DNA of 64,000 bases from the NCBI GenBank assembly GCA_035519675.1, contig DATIWB010000001.1, positions 124,001 to 188,000 of the forward strand. Direction: 5' to 3'. This DNA comes from RPRB01 sp035519675 (GTDB lineage: Bacteria; Myxococcota; Myxococcia; Myxococcales; Myxococcaceae). The translations under genes and the position numbers were made by a program. Under the pieces are notes generated by a model. The model was not told the origin of the DNA and made no database searches. It saw only the letters and a program-made list of their open reading frames with translations. Each line of letters begins with the position of its first letter. The first letter of the stretch is position 1. Positions 36,684 to 45,537 of this stretch are shown here, one piece after another.

Positions 36684-38129
36684 ATGGACGGTGACGGCCC
36701 TTCGTTCGGCCCGGAGGACCCTGTGACGCGGGCCTTTGACCGGGCGAGCATCTCGAGTCGGCGCGCAGTCGTCGCCCTGGCGGTGGCCGCCCTCGCGGCG
36801 GTGCTTCTCTGGACCCGGCCCGATCTGGCCCTCCGGACCGCGGTGGGCCTCACCGCCCACACCCTCTGCGGTGCGGCGTTCACCCAGCACGTGGACGTCG
36901 ACGCCACCTTCGGCGAGCTCGTCCAGCCGATGGCCTCCGTCGCCGGGCCCTTCCTCCGGTATGAGGTCGATCGGCAGGGGAGCACCGTCTCCGCGAGCAT
37001 CCTGGGGCTGCTGACCAGGAAGGCGGAGTGGACCGAGGGCTATGGCTGTCGGCTGATCATCGACTCCCGGTACCGCTCGCCTCCCCCCGTCGCGCCCGGG
37101 GGAGTGTCTCCGAACGATGAGCCCTGGCCTCCGACGCTGGTCCCTTCGGTCGATCCGCGCCTGCGTGCAGCCGTGGAAGAACTGTTCCGCGAACCCGGCG
37201 ACCACCACCGCTACCTGAAGGCCCTGGTGATCGTGAAGGAGAGGCGGATCATCGCCGAGCGCTACGCGCCCGGATTCGGTGTGGAGACGCCGCTGCTCAG
37301 CTACTCGGTGGCCAAGTCCTTCACCAACGCGTTCCTCGGCATCCTGGTGCGCCAGGGCCGGCTCCGGGTGGACCAGGCGGTCGGCGCACCGGAATGGTCA
37401 GGCCCCGGCGATCCCCGCCACGCGATCACCCTCGAGGATCTCCTGCGGATGGAGTCCGGAACCAGCGCGGTGGAGACCGGATCCGGCTTCGATCCGGCAT
37501 CGCAGATGCTCTACGTGCACGATGACATGGCGGGCTACGTCGCGAGCTTCGCGCTCGCGCGCCCGCCCCGCACCGCCTGGGAGTACACCTCGGCCAACAC
37601 CCTCGTCCTCGACCGGGCGCTCGGGGCGGCGGTGGGCGGTGGCGCTCCCGGTTTCCGGGCCTTTGCGGAGCGCGAGCTGTTCCAGCCGCTGCACATGAAC
37701 GGCGTGACGCTCGAGTTCGATGGAACGGGGGTGTTCGTGGGGTCGACCCACGTCTACGCACCGGCGCGGGCCTTCGCCCGGTTCGGGCTGCTGTACCTGA
37801 ACGACGGCGTGGCGCCCGACGGCCGGCGCATCCTGCCCGAGGGCTGGGTCGGGTTCTCCCGCCGCTCGACGCTGGGCGCCCCGTACGGAGCCGGGTTCTG
37901 GACCAACGACGGGCCGAGCCGGCAGGCGGCGCGGCTGGTGGATCTCGGATTGCCGAAGGACGGCTTCTTCGCCTCGGGCAACCGGGGCCAGAGAATCTAT
38001 GTCGTGCCCTCCGAGCGGATGGTGATGGTGCGCTTCGGATACACCGCGGGGGACACCTTCGACATCGCCGCGGACCTCGCCGTGCTCAGGACCGCGATCG
38101 AGGTCTCGAGGCGTCCGAGCACCGATTGA
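36684..38129 (+). CDS. membrane-anchored serine beta-lactamase-family hydrolase
   Basis: This 481-residue protein has an N-terminal signal anchor at about 28-45 (VVALAVAALAAVLLW). The catalytic motif S-V-A-K lies in LLSYSVAKSFTN near residue 212, a second motif region is YTSANTLVLDRAL near 305, and SGNRGQRIYVVPSERMVMV near 430 supplies the third motif. The domain resembles class C beta-lactamases, EstB-type esterases and D-aminopeptidases; it is more likely an esterase or peptidase in the periplasm than a resistance enzyme. The N-terminal 150 residues before the domain have no recognised family. Confidence 0.8.
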   Translation: MDGDGPSFGPEDPVTRAFDRASISSRRAVVALAVAALAAVLLWTRPDLALRTAVGLTAHTLCGAAFTQHVDVDATFGELVQPMASVAGPFLRYEVDRQGSTVSASILGLLTRKAEWTEGYGCRLIIDSRYRSPPPVAPGGVSPNDEPWPPTLVPSVDPRLRAAVEELFREPGDHHRYLKALVIVKERRIIAERYAPGFGVETPLLSYSVAKSFTNAFLGILVRQGRLRVDQAVGAPEWSGPGDPRHAITLEDLLRMESGTSAVETGSGFDPASQMLYVHDDMAGYVASFALARPPRTAWEYTSANTLVLDRALGAAVGGGAPGFRAFAERELFQPLHMNGVTLEFDGTGVFVGSTHVYAPARAFARFGLLYLNDGVAPDGRRILPEGWVGFSRRSTLGAPYGAGFWTNDGPSRQAARLVDLGLPKDGFFASGNRGQRIYVVPSERMVMVRFGYTAGDTFDIAADLAVLRTAIEVSRRPSTD

Positions 38130-38263
38130 GATTGCTGCACCGGGAGCGCGATGGGGCAACACCCGCTCCGACCCCTGCCGATGGTCCGCCTTCGCTGAGG
38201 CGGTGGTAGAGCCCGCACCTCCGCCGGGCGCTCCTGACTCGATGTGACCTGGAGGGAAGCCGA

Positions 38264-38785
38264 CTACAACCTGCCGGCCGCGGCCTTGAGCAGCGCGCTC
38301 ACCTGGTCCTTCTGGGCCCGCGCGTCCTTCGACTCGAACGTCACGGTGAGCACCTTGCCCTTGACGAAGGCCGTCGCTTCCACCCGGATCGGGTCATCCG
38401 ATGCCCAGGTCGCAGCATCGCCGACGCCGTTGATGACCCCCGCGACCGCAGGCGCGTGCGCCATCTTCACTCGTGCGAGCAACGATTCCTTCAGCGTCTC
38501 CAGATCGGTTCCCGGAAACGCCTTCGACGTCTCGGTCACGCTGACGTTGATCGAGGACCTGCCGGCGTGCACGTTTCCGCCGGTTCCCCAGGTGTACTGG
38601 CAATGACGGGAGCCGAGCGCGTCCGTACTGGCGACAGCACTGACCTTTGCGCCGCCAGCAAGGGCCTGGATCTCGGCGGTCTTCAGGATGTTGCACCCAT
38701 CGGCCGGCATCTCTGCTGCCAGCGAGGACCCGATGGCTCCCATATTGGCGAGCACCACTCCGACGACGAAGGTGTGCGTTCTCAT
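38264..38785 (-). CDS. secreted hypothetical protein
   Basis: This 173-residue protein has a cleavable signal (VVGVVLANMGAIGSSLAAE). The mature part contains two Cys (DGCNIL and RHCQYTW) that could form a disulfide, followed by an alpha/beta pattern ending VTFESKDARAQKDQVSALLKAAAGRL. The layout recalls DUF3558-like secreted proteins, but the similarity is too loose to name it. The gene stands alone; its upstream region lies in the 344-base gap that also holds the operators for the ADOP permease. Confidence 0.6.
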   Translation of the reverse strand: MRTHTFVVGVVLANMGAIGSSLAAEMPADGCNILKTAEIQALAGGAKVSAVASTDALGSRHCQYTWGTGGNVHAGRSSINVSVTETSKAFPGTDLETLKESLLARVKMAHAPAVAGVINGVGDAATWASDDPIRVEATAFVKGKVLTVTFESKDARAQKDQVSALLKAAAGRL

Positions 38786-38982
38786 TTGCCGCCGATTCTA
38801 TCTCCGGCGGGGCACCACCTTCGCCGAGCCCTTTCCGCCAGCCTCGTCCTGCCCCCACCGGCCCGGCGACTCGGGTCCTCTGCCCGGGCTCCGCCACGAA
38901 AGCCCCGTTTGTTCCTCCTTGGACCTGGCGCGATCCTGGGACGAGGAGTCCCGGGGGCGGACGGTTCAATTCTGGGGCCAAG

Positions 38983-39043
38983 ACTAGTTAAGGAAGTTGC
39001 TTAACTACTTTCCGAAACTGGTTAAGGAACTTCCTTCACCAGT
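38983..39043. promoter_or_regulatory. two tandem 27-bp palindromic operator-like sites
   Basis: Site 1 is 38983-39009 and site 2 is 39017-39043, separated by 7 bases. They match each other at about 21 of 27 positions (common core GTTAAGGAA). Site 2 is nearly a perfect palindrome, 24 of 26 paired positions. Site 1 contains an exact 8-base inverted repeat, TAGTTAAG with CTTAACTA around GAAGTTG. The DNA is AT-richer than its surroundings. The pair sits about 90 bases before the ADOP permease start, so a dimeric repressor binding two sites is the likely reading. PadR-type regulators commonly accompany ADOP genes, but none is nearby. Confidence 0.6.
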
Positions 39044-39129
39044 TCTGGTTCTCCTCGTTCTCTGAGGCCGTCCGCCACCGTGAGCACGGGCTGCCCCGGG
39101 GAACGGGAGTTGCACGTGCTTCCCGGGCC

Positions 39130-41577
39130 GTGACGCTCCTCCAGGACCTCCGCCACACCCTCCGCGGGCTCCGCAAGGCCCCGGGATTCACCGCGGTGGC
39201 GGTCCTCACCATCGCGCTCGGTGTGGGCGCCAACACGGCGCTCTTCTCGATGGTGAACGGGGTGCTGCTCAGCCCGCTTCCCTTCCCCGAGCCGGACCGC
39301 CTGGTGGGAGTGCACGCCTCGAAGCCCAACTTCGCCCGGGGCTCGATCTCGTACCCGAACTTTCGCGACTGGCGGCGCGCGAATTCCGTCTTCTCCGAGC
39401 TGGGCGTCTCGCGAAACACGAGCTTCATCGTCACCGAGCAGGGCCCGCCGGATCAGCTGGTGGGGACCTTCCTCTCCTCGAACTTCCTGCCGTTGCTTGG
39501 CGTCCACACGCTGCTCGGGCGCGACCTCGCCGCCGGTGAAGACGAGGTCGGCTCGGCTCCGGTGGTGCTGATCAGCGCAGGGCTGTGGCAGCGACGCTTC
39601 GGTTCCAGTCGCGACGTCCTCGGCAAGACCCTCACCCTCGACGGAAGGCCGTACACCATCGTGGGCGTCCTTCCCCCGTTTCCGCTCTCCGCACCGAACC
39701 TCCCGCGAACGAGCGACGTCTACGTCCCCATCGGCCAGTGGCCGAACGACCTGCTCCTCTCCCGTGGGGCGGGGCTCGGCATCCACGGCATCGGGCGACT
39801 GAAGCCCGGGGTCACGTTCGCCCAGGCGCAGGCGGACATGGACGGCGTCACCCGCGCTCTCGCCGAGACCTACCCCGAGGCGAACAAGGGCGTGGGCGCG
39901 ACGCTGGTCCCGCTGAAGGAGCAGGTGGTCGGCCCGGTCCGCCCGGTGCTCCTGGTGCTCTTCGCCGCGGTCGCCCTCGTGCTGCTGATCGCCTGCGTCA
40001 ACGTGGCGAATCTCCTGCTCGCCCGCTGCAGCGGGAGGGCGCGCGAGTTCGCAGTCCGCGTCGCGCTCGGGGCCGGACGGGGGCGGGTGGTGCAGCAGCT
40101 GCTCACCGAGAGCATCGTGCTCGGGGCGCTGGGCGGCGTCCTGGGGATCCTGCTCGCCGTGCTCGGCACCGGTTCCCTCGTCGGTCTCTCCGGCGATGGG
40201 CTTCCACGGACCTCGGAGGTCCACGTCGATGCGCGGGTGCTGGGGTTCACGCTGCTGCTCTCGCTTCTCTCCGGCACCCTCTTCGGGCTCGCCCCGGCGC
40301 TGGCCACCGTCCGGGCCTCGCCCCACGAGTCGTTCCGGGGAACGGCCGGCCTCCCTGGTGGACACCGCCGCTCGCAGGACGTCTTCGTGGTGCTCGAGGT
40401 GGCGCTGGCGCTGGTCCTCCTGGTGGGCGCCGGCCTGATGGTCCGGACCCTGACCCGGCTCTGGAGCGTCGACCCCGGCTTCGATCCGGAGCGGGTCCTC
40501 ACCTTCGGCGTCTCCCTCCCCCCGGCGATGACCCGGGAGTCGCCGGAGGCGATCCGGGCTGCGCTCCGCGACCTCGAGACGACGACCGGCTCGACCTCGG
40601 GAGTGCGGGCGGTGTCCCTGTTCGGCGGCGCCTTTCCCCTCGCCGGCGACGATGAGGAGCTCTTCTGGCTCGACGGCCAACCCCGTCCCACGAGCCAGCA
40701 CGACATGAAGTGGACGCTGAGCTACGTCGTCGGCCCGGGCTACCTGGACACGATGGCGATCCGCCTGCTCCGGGGCCGCTTCCTCGGCCCGCAGGATGAG
40801 CCCCGGAGCGCACCGGTGGCGGTGGTGGACGACGTCTTCGCCCGGACGTACTTCCCCGACGGCGAGGTGGTCGGCCGGCGCATCCACCTCGAACGAAGGC
40901 CGGAGCCGATCGAGATCGTGGGCGTGGTCGGGCACGTCAAGCAGTGGGGGCTGGACACCGATGACCGGAACTCGCTCCGCGCCCAGCTCTATGTCCCGTG
41001 GACCCAGGCGTCCGACGGACTGACCGCGCTGCTCGCCACCGGCGTGGGGGTCGCCGTCCGGACCGAGGGGGAGCCCCGGCAGACCCTGGTCCCCCTGCGG
41101 GGTTCCATCGGACGGATGGGGAGCCAGTACGCCGTGTTCGGGGCGCAGACGATGCCGGAGATCGTCACCGATTCACTGGGCCGCCAGCGCTTCGCGATGG
41201 TCCTCTTCGCCATCTTCGGCGGGCTCGCGCTGGTCCTGGCGAGCATCGGCATCTACGGAGTGGTCTCGTATCTGGTCGGGCAGCGGACGGGCGAGCTCGG
41301 CCTCCGCATGGCCCTCGGCGCACAGCGGGGAGACATCCTCCGGATGGTCCTCGCCGGCGGTGGGCGACTGACGGTCGTCGGGATCGTCCTGGGAACCGGG
41401 TGCGCGCTCGGCCTCACCCGGCTGATGGAGGGACTGCTCTACCAGGTGAAGCCCGCCGATCCGCCGACCTTCATCGCGGTCGGGGTGGGGCTCCTCGGTG
41501 TGGCGCTCGCCGCCTGCGCGGTGCCGGCCCGGCGCGCCTCGCGCGTCGATCCGATGGTCGCCTTGCGGCAGGGGTAG
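39130..41577 (+). CDS. ABC-type permease of the ADOP (MacB-like) family
   Basis: This 815-residue protein has a duplicated MacB/FtsX permease plan: first membrane helix near 25-45 (AVAVLTIALGVGANTALFSM), a large periplasmic MacB core domain to about 250, three helices around 270-400, a fourth near 430 (VALALVLLVGAGLMV), a second periplasmic domain to about 680, then three helices ending near 800. The start GTG 39130 gives MTLLQDLRHTLRGLRKAPGFTAVAV, the standard ADOP opening. Like other orphan ADOP genes, no ATPase gene is adjacent. Members are thought to act in export or in resistance to peptides. The tandem operator upstream suggests tight repression. Confidence 0.88.
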   Translation: MTLLQDLRHTLRGLRKAPGFTAVAVLTIALGVGANTALFSMVNGVLLSPLPFPEPDRLVGVHASKPNFARGSISYPNFRDWRRANSVFSELGVSRNTSFIVTEQGPPDQLVGTFLSSNFLPLLGVHTLLGRDLAAGEDEVGSAPVVLISAGLWQRRFGSSRDVLGKTLTLDGRPYTIVGVLPPFPLSAPNLPRTSDVYVPIGQWPNDLLLSRGAGLGIHGIGRLKPGVTFAQAQADMDGVTRALAETYPEANKGVGATLVPLKEQVVGPVRPVLLVLFAAVALVLLIACVNVANLLLARCSGRAREFAVRVALGAGRGRVVQQLLTESIVLGALGGVLGILLAVLGTGSLVGLSGDGLPRTSEVHVDARVLGFTLLLSLLSGTLFGLAPALATVRASPHESFRGTAGLPGGHRRSQDVFVVLEVALALVLLVGAGLMVRTLTRLWSVDPGFDPERVLTFGVSLPPAMTRESPEAIRAALRDLETTTGSTSGVRAVSLFGGAFPLAGDDEELFWLDGQPRPTSQHDMKWTLSYVVGPGYLDTMAIRLLRGRFLGPQDEPRSAPVAVVDDVFARTYFPDGEVVGRRIHLERRPEPIEIVGVVGHVKQWGLDTDDRNSLRAQLYVPWTQASDGLTALLATGVGVAVRTEGEPRQTLVPLRGSIGRMGSQYAVFGAQTMPEIVTDSLGRQRFAMVLFAIFGGLALVLASIGIYGVVSYLVGQRTGELGLRMALGAQRGDILRMVLAGGGRLTVVGIVLGTGCALGLTRLMEGLLYQVKPADPPTFIAVGVGLLGVALAACAVPARRASRVDPMVALRQG

Positions 41578-41592
41578 CCCTGGAGCGGGCCG

Positions 41593-41991
41593 CTAGTGGG
41601 TGGCGGCCTTCTTCTTGCCCTTGGCCTTCTCCCAGACGTTCTTGCAGGACTTGCTCAGCGAGGCCTCGTTGTCCTTGAGGCACTGCATCACCCGGCCCTC
41701 GCCTCGCTCCACCGTGGCGCAGAGCTTGTCCGCGTCCGGCTTGCACGCCTTGTAGAAGGCAGTGAGCTTCTTGCTCACGTCGTCCTTGCAGGCCGGGGAG
41801 AGCTGGTCCGTCTTGCCCTCGAGGCAGGCGAGGATGCGGCCGTGCCCGGGTTCGACTCCAGGGCAGATCTTCTCCAGGTCTGCCTTGCAGGGCTTTCCGG
41901 GCTCGGAGCTCTGGGCGAAGGCAACGGGAGCGGCAAGCAAGACGCCGGAGCCGACCAGCGCCGACCACCAGGACAGATGACGGGACAGCAT
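41593..41991 (-). CDS. secreted cysteine-rich GLG1-type repeat protein
   Basis: This 132-residue protein has a signal peptide ending about AFAQ (residue 26) and two Cys-rich repeats of the GLG1 type, each about 35 residues: C-KADLEKI-C-PGVEPGHGRILA-C-LEGKTDQLSPA-C and C-KPDADKL-C-ATVERGEGRVMQ-C-LKDNEASLSKS-C. Eukaryotic GLG1 proteins carry many such repeats; bacterial versions are short and secreted. The C-terminal tail is Lys-rich (KAKGKKKAATH). The ATG at 41991 has AGGAG five bases upstream. Function unknown. It converges with the ADOP permease. Confidence 0.78.
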   Translation of the reverse strand: MLSRHLSWWSALVGSGVLLAAPVAFAQSSEPGKPCKADLEKICPGVEPGHGRILACLEGKTDQLSPACKDDVSKKLTAFYKACKPDADKLCATVERGEGRVMQCLKDNEASLSKSCKNVWEKAKGKKKAATH

Positions 41992-42131
41992 GGATCTCCT
42001 CGCTCCTGGCGGAAGCGAGCACACGGAGTCCCCGGGCAAGCACCTCTCGCCGTGCCGCTGAGTCGCGCGGCAAGGGTGGATTGTCCACACCTTTCGTGAA
42101 TCGTCCTCGCCGCCCGTCCAGCGCTCGACGG

Positions 42132-42503
42132 TCAGCGTGGCGCAGCCGAGGCGCTGGCCGCATGGCAACCCGAGGCCGGGCAGCGCCGGATGAAGACCCC
42201 GGCGAGGTGACCCGAGTCGACGCTGTTCGGCGGAGCCCAGGCCTGTGGGGGCACCGGAGCGACCAGGGCGTCCGCCCCGAGCGCGCAGCCCTGATCGAAG
42301 AGCGCCCGGATCGAGGTGTCGGTGGTATTGTCGGAGAACCCCTGGCCGAGCACCTCGTACGGCGTCTGCGGTGGAAGCAGGAGGACTTCGATCCGGCAAG
42401 ACCCCGACGCGTACGAGGGGATCGGGGGCGTCCGGGTGACCGTCGCGCCGCAGCCTGACACGACCGTCAGGAGCGTCAGGAGCCTGGGCCAACCGATGCG
42501 CAT
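42132..42503 (-). CDS. small lipoprotein of unknown function
   Basis: This 123-residue protein has a lipoprotein signal (RLLTLLTVVSGC, Cys near residue 17). The mature part has CRIEVLLLPPQTPYEVLGQGFSDNTTD, then GCALGADALVAP, and two more Cys near the end (RRCPASGCHAA). The phrase QGCALGADALVAP recalls small envelope lipoproteins that contain a DUF4156-like heavy-metal-binding fold, but I cannot assign it. The upstream side borders the ECF42 island; this gene still has the codon style of the surrounding genome. Confidence 0.55.
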   Translation of the reverse strand: MRIGWPRLLTLLTVVSGCGATVTRTPPIPSYASGSCRIEVLLLPPQTPYEVLGQGFSDNTTDTSIRALFDQGCALGADALVAPVPPQAWAPPNSVDSGHLAGVFIRRCPASGCHAASASAAPR

Positions 42504-42638
42504 GCAACGATGGTAGCGGACCGCGCCTGGCCGATCGAGTCGCAGGGGACGCGCATCGCTGCGCCGCCGGGCGCGAAGCTCGAGGTTGCGGCTCGCAACC
42601 GCTCGAGATCGCTCGCAGAAAAAAATCCGCATCGCGGT

Positions 42639-42664
42639 TGTCGATCCGCGGCGCGCTGATCGTC
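42639..42664 (+). promoter_or_regulatory. ECF42-type promoter
   Basis: TGTCGA (42639-42644) and CGTC (42661-42664) are separated by 16 bases, and the second lies 37 bases before the DGPF gene ATG. This resembles the target promoter described for ECF42 sigma factors, as I recall it. As the ECF42 gene is the next gene, the pair is probably self-activated. The match is by eye only. Confidence 0.5.
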
Positions 42665-42701
42665 GCTCGGGTGCAGCAACCGAGTCACAAGGAGACAGCC
42701 G

Positions 42702-43130
42702 ATGAAGGTCATGATGTTGGCGAAGGCGACCAAGCAAACCGAAGCGAGCCAGCCGCCGACCGCCGAGGCGCTGCTGGCGATGCACAAGTTCAACGAAGAG
42801 CTGGAGAAGGCCGGCGTGCTGCTCGATCTCGGCGGCCTCACGCCGACCAGCCGCGGGGTGCGCGTGCGGTACAGCCGGGGCAAGTGCACGGTGATCGATG
42901 GGCCGTTCCCCGAAAGCAAGGAGCTGATCGCCGGCTACTCGCTGCTCGAAGTCAAGACGCTCGCCGAGGCGGTCGAGTGGGCCAAGCGCGCGCCGTTTGG
43001 TGTCGGCGTGCGCGACGGCGAGGAGCTGGAGGTCGAGATCCGGCCGCTGTTCGACCCGGCGGACTTCGACGTGCCGGGCGAGGCCGAGGAGCGCGCAAAG
43101 CGGCTCGGCGAGAAGCTCGGCAAGGCGTAG
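42702..43130 (+). CDS. YCII/DGPF domain protein linked to ECF42 sigma factor
   Basis: This 142-residue protein opens MKVMMLAKATKQTEASQPPTAEALLAMHKFNEELEKAGVLL and contains the domain's namesake motif, D-G-P-F-PESKE, near residue 67, with EVEIRPLFD near residue 110. DGPF proteins have the ferredoxin-like YCII fold and are conserved partners of ECF42 sigma factors, but their biochemistry is unknown. The ribosome site AAGGAG is well placed. The sigma factor starts 28 bases after its stop. Arg CGC, Ala GCG and Leu CTC are favoured, unlike the surrounding genes, which suggests transfer with the sigma gene. Confidence 0.85.
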   Translation: MKVMMLAKATKQTEASQPPTAEALLAMHKFNEELEKAGVLLDLGGLTPTSRGVRVRYSRGKCTVIDGPFPESKELIAGYSLLEVKTLAEAVEWAKRAPFGVGVRDGEELEVEIRPLFDPADFDVPGEAEERAKRLGEKLGKA

Positions 43131-43158
43131 CCGCCGCGCGGCGCGGTAAGCTCGCGGA

Positions 43159-44445
43159 GTGACCGATCCCCACGCCGCGATCGCCGCCGTGTTTCGCATC
43201 GAGTTCCCGCGCCTCGTCGCCGGGCTCGCGCGGCTCACGCGCGAGGTCGGGCGCGCCGAGGAGCTCGCGCAGGACGCGCTGGTCGTCGCGCTCGAGCGCT
43301 GGCCGACCGAGGGCGTGCCGGATAACCCGGGCGCATGGCTGATGACGACCGCGAAGCGGCGCGCGCTCGACGGCGTGCGCCACGCGCGCATTGTCGATGC
43401 CAAGCACGTGCAGCTCGCGCGCGATCGCGACGCCGACCCGCGCGACGTCGCCGGCGAGCTCGCCGACGCCCTCGACGACGCCGTCGGCGACGACCTGCTG
43501 CGGCTGGTGTTCACCGCGTGTCACCCGGTGCTGCCGACCGAGGCGCGGGTTGCGCTCACCCTGCGGTTCGTCGGCGGGCTCGCGACCTCGGAAATCGCGC
43601 GCGCGTTCCTCGTCCCCGAGTCGACGATCGCCCAGCGGATCGTCCGCGCCAAGCGCACCCTCGCCGAGGCGCGCGTGCCCTTCGAGGTGCCGCGCGCCGC
43701 CGAGCGCGAAGAGCGCCTCGAGTCGGTGCTCGAGGTGATCTATCTGGTGTTCAACGAGGGCCACGTCGCGACCGCGGGCGCGAGCTTGACGCGGCCCGAG
43801 CTGTGCCACGATGCGCTGCGCATCGCGCGCGTGCTCGCCGGCCTCGCGCCCGACGAGCCCGAAGTTCACGGGTTGGTCGCGCTGCTCGAGCTCTCGGCGT
43901 CGCGGCTCGCCGCTCGCATCGATCGCGACGGCGCGCCGGTGTTGCTCGCGGATCAGGATCGCGCGCGCTGGGATCGCGTGCTCGTTCGCCGCGGGCTCGC
44001 GGCGCTTGCCCGGGCAGAGGAGCTCGTCGCGACGCAAGGTGCCGCCGCCGGTCCGTACCAGCTCCAAGCCGCGATCGCCGCGCATCACGCGCGCGCCGCG
44101 ACCGCCGAGGCGACGGAGTGGCCGCGGATCGCCGCGCTCTACGCGCTGCTCGCCCAGCGCGCGCCGTCGCCGATCGTCGAGCTCAATCGCGCGGTCGCGG
44201 TCGCGATGGCGTTCGGGCCCGGCGCCGGCCTCGAGCTCGTCGACGCGCTCGTCGCCGACGGCGCGCTCGCCGCGTATCACCTGCTGCCTGCGGTGCGCGG
44301 CGACCTGCTCGCGAAGCTCGGACGCGGCGACGAGGCGCGCACGGAATTTCAGCGCGCGGCGGAGCTGACCCGCAACGAGCGCGAGCGCGACGTCCTGCTC
44401 GCGAGAGCTCGCGATTCTGCGGTCAGCGCGTCGCGTCGTTCGTGA
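43159..44445 (+). CDS. ECF42 family RNA polymerase sigma factor
   Basis: This 428-residue protein has sigma region 2 at about 10-80 (EFPRLVAGLARLTREVGRAEELAQDALVVALERWP, NPGAWLMTTAKRRALD) and region 4 at about 115-175 (TLRFVGGLATSEIARAFLVPESTIAQRIVRAKRTL, the helix-turn-helix). The long C-terminal part (about 190-420) is a helical TPR-like extension carrying NEGH and AHHARAATAEATEWPRIAALYALLAQRAPSPIVELNRAVAVAM, diagnostic of ECF42. ECF42 factors have no anti-sigma factor; the extension is thought to control activity. The GTG at 43159 follows the DGPF gene closely. Codon style differs from flanking genes. Confidence 0.88.
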   Translation: MTDPHAAIAAVFRIEFPRLVAGLARLTREVGRAEELAQDALVVALERWPTEGVPDNPGAWLMTTAKRRALDGVRHARIVDAKHVQLARDRDADPRDVAGELADALDDAVGDDLLRLVFTACHPVLPTEARVALTLRFVGGLATSEIARAFLVPESTIAQRIVRAKRTLAEARVPFEVPRAAEREERLESVLEVIYLVFNEGHVATAGASLTRPELCHDALRIARVLAGLAPDEPEVHGLVALLELSASRLAARIDRDGAPVLLADQDRARWDRVLVRRGLAALARAEELVATQGAAAGPYQLQAAIAAHHARAATAEATEWPRIAALYALLAQRAPSPIVELNRAVAVAMAFGPGAGLELVDALVADGALAAYHLLPAVRGDLLAKLGRGDEARTEFQRAAELTRNERERDVLLARARDSAVSASRRS

Positions 44446-44544
44446 ACCCGCGGCGGTGGCCCTCGAGGATGAAGAAGTCAGCTCGAAGGCCGGGGGCCAC
44501 GACCCGGGCCGCGTCCTCCCGCGCGCCGGTCTGCCCGCCGCTGT

Positions 44545-45480
44545 CTACTGGCCGCAGGTGTCTCGCTGCCCGACGTGATGATGCGCGAGGGCATCCATCC
44601 GGAGACGCCCCGGGTTCCCTTCACGCCCGGCTGGGATCTGGTCGGAGTGGTGGACCGCGTCGGGGAGGGGGTCACCGGATTCGAGCCCGCCGAGGTCGTT
44701 GCAGCGCTGCCGATCCACGGCGCTTGGGCGGAGTTCGTCTGCCTCCGGCGAGATCAGCTGGTCTCGGTGCCACCGGGGCTGGACCCCGCCGAGGCGGTGA
44801 GCCTGATCCTGAACTACGTCACCGCGTACCAGATGCTGCATCGCTCCGCGAAGGTCAGGGAGGGCCAGCGGGTGCTGATCCACGGGGCATCGGGCGGTGT
44901 CGGCACGGCACTCCTGCAGCTCGGCCGGCTCGCCGGCCTGCAGATGTACGGGACCGGCTCGGCGCGAGGCGCTTCCGCCATCACCAGCCTGGGCGGTGTT
45001 CCAATCGACTATCAGCACGAGGACTTCGTCGAGAGGATCCACCGCCTGACCGGGGACGGCGTGGACGTGGTCTTCGACGGACTCGGTGGAGATCAGATCT
45101 GGCGATCGGCCAAGACGCTGCGTCCTGGCGGAAGGGTCGTGGCCTACGGCCTGACCGCGTCGCTCGAGGGCGGACGGCTGGCGGCGGGCCGGTCGGGTGG
45201 TGGTCGTCACCGGCTCCGGGCCATCGCGATGTTCGGGCTGTACAGCGTGCGCGGTCTGTTCCTGGCAGGCCGACGGCGAGTGGTTCCCTACAGCATCCAG
45301 TGGCTCGAGCGGTTGAGGCCGGAACTGTTCCGACGAGATCTCGCGGCGCTCTTCGAGCTCCTGCGAAGGAGGCAGATCGAGCCGCTCATCGCGGCGCGCT
45401 TTCCCCTGGCCGAGGCGAGGCACGCGCAGGAAGTGCTCGGGAAGGGGGGCGTCGTCGGGAAGATCGTCCTCGTCGCCTGA
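44545..45480 (+). pseudogene. zinc-independent quinone oxidoreductase, N-terminus lost
   Basis: Family-like sequence starts at about 44545 (LLAAGVSLPDV) and runs to the stop at 45480; the next start codons are GTG 44575 and ATG 44578 (MMREGIHPETPRVPFTPGWDLVGVVDRVG). Members of the MDR/quinone reductase family have about 40 more residues at the N-terminus, and upstream DNA in this frame is an Arg/Pro-rich sequence without similarity. The rest is intact: nucleotide-binding GASGGVGTALLQLGRLAG near residue 110, VDVVFDGLGG and the C-terminal LAEARHAQEVLGKGGVVGKIVL. The break sits at the right edge of the ECF42 island. It could still make a shortened protein of about 301 residues. Confidence 0.7.
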
Positions 45481-45537
45481 CGTCCATCGAGCGGACCGAT
45501 GAGGCGAGCCGGTCCCGCCAGGCCGTTCCTCGGGCCG

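Noticed and set aside
39022..40935. Open frame of about 640 codons antisense to the ADOP permease
   Set aside because: Same cause; no ribosome site, no recognisable domain, and it would run through the operators.
42060..42100. Short inverted repeat GTGGA-ttg-TCCAC upstream of the GLG1-type gene
   Set aside because: Only 5 base pairs; expected by chance in a region this long.
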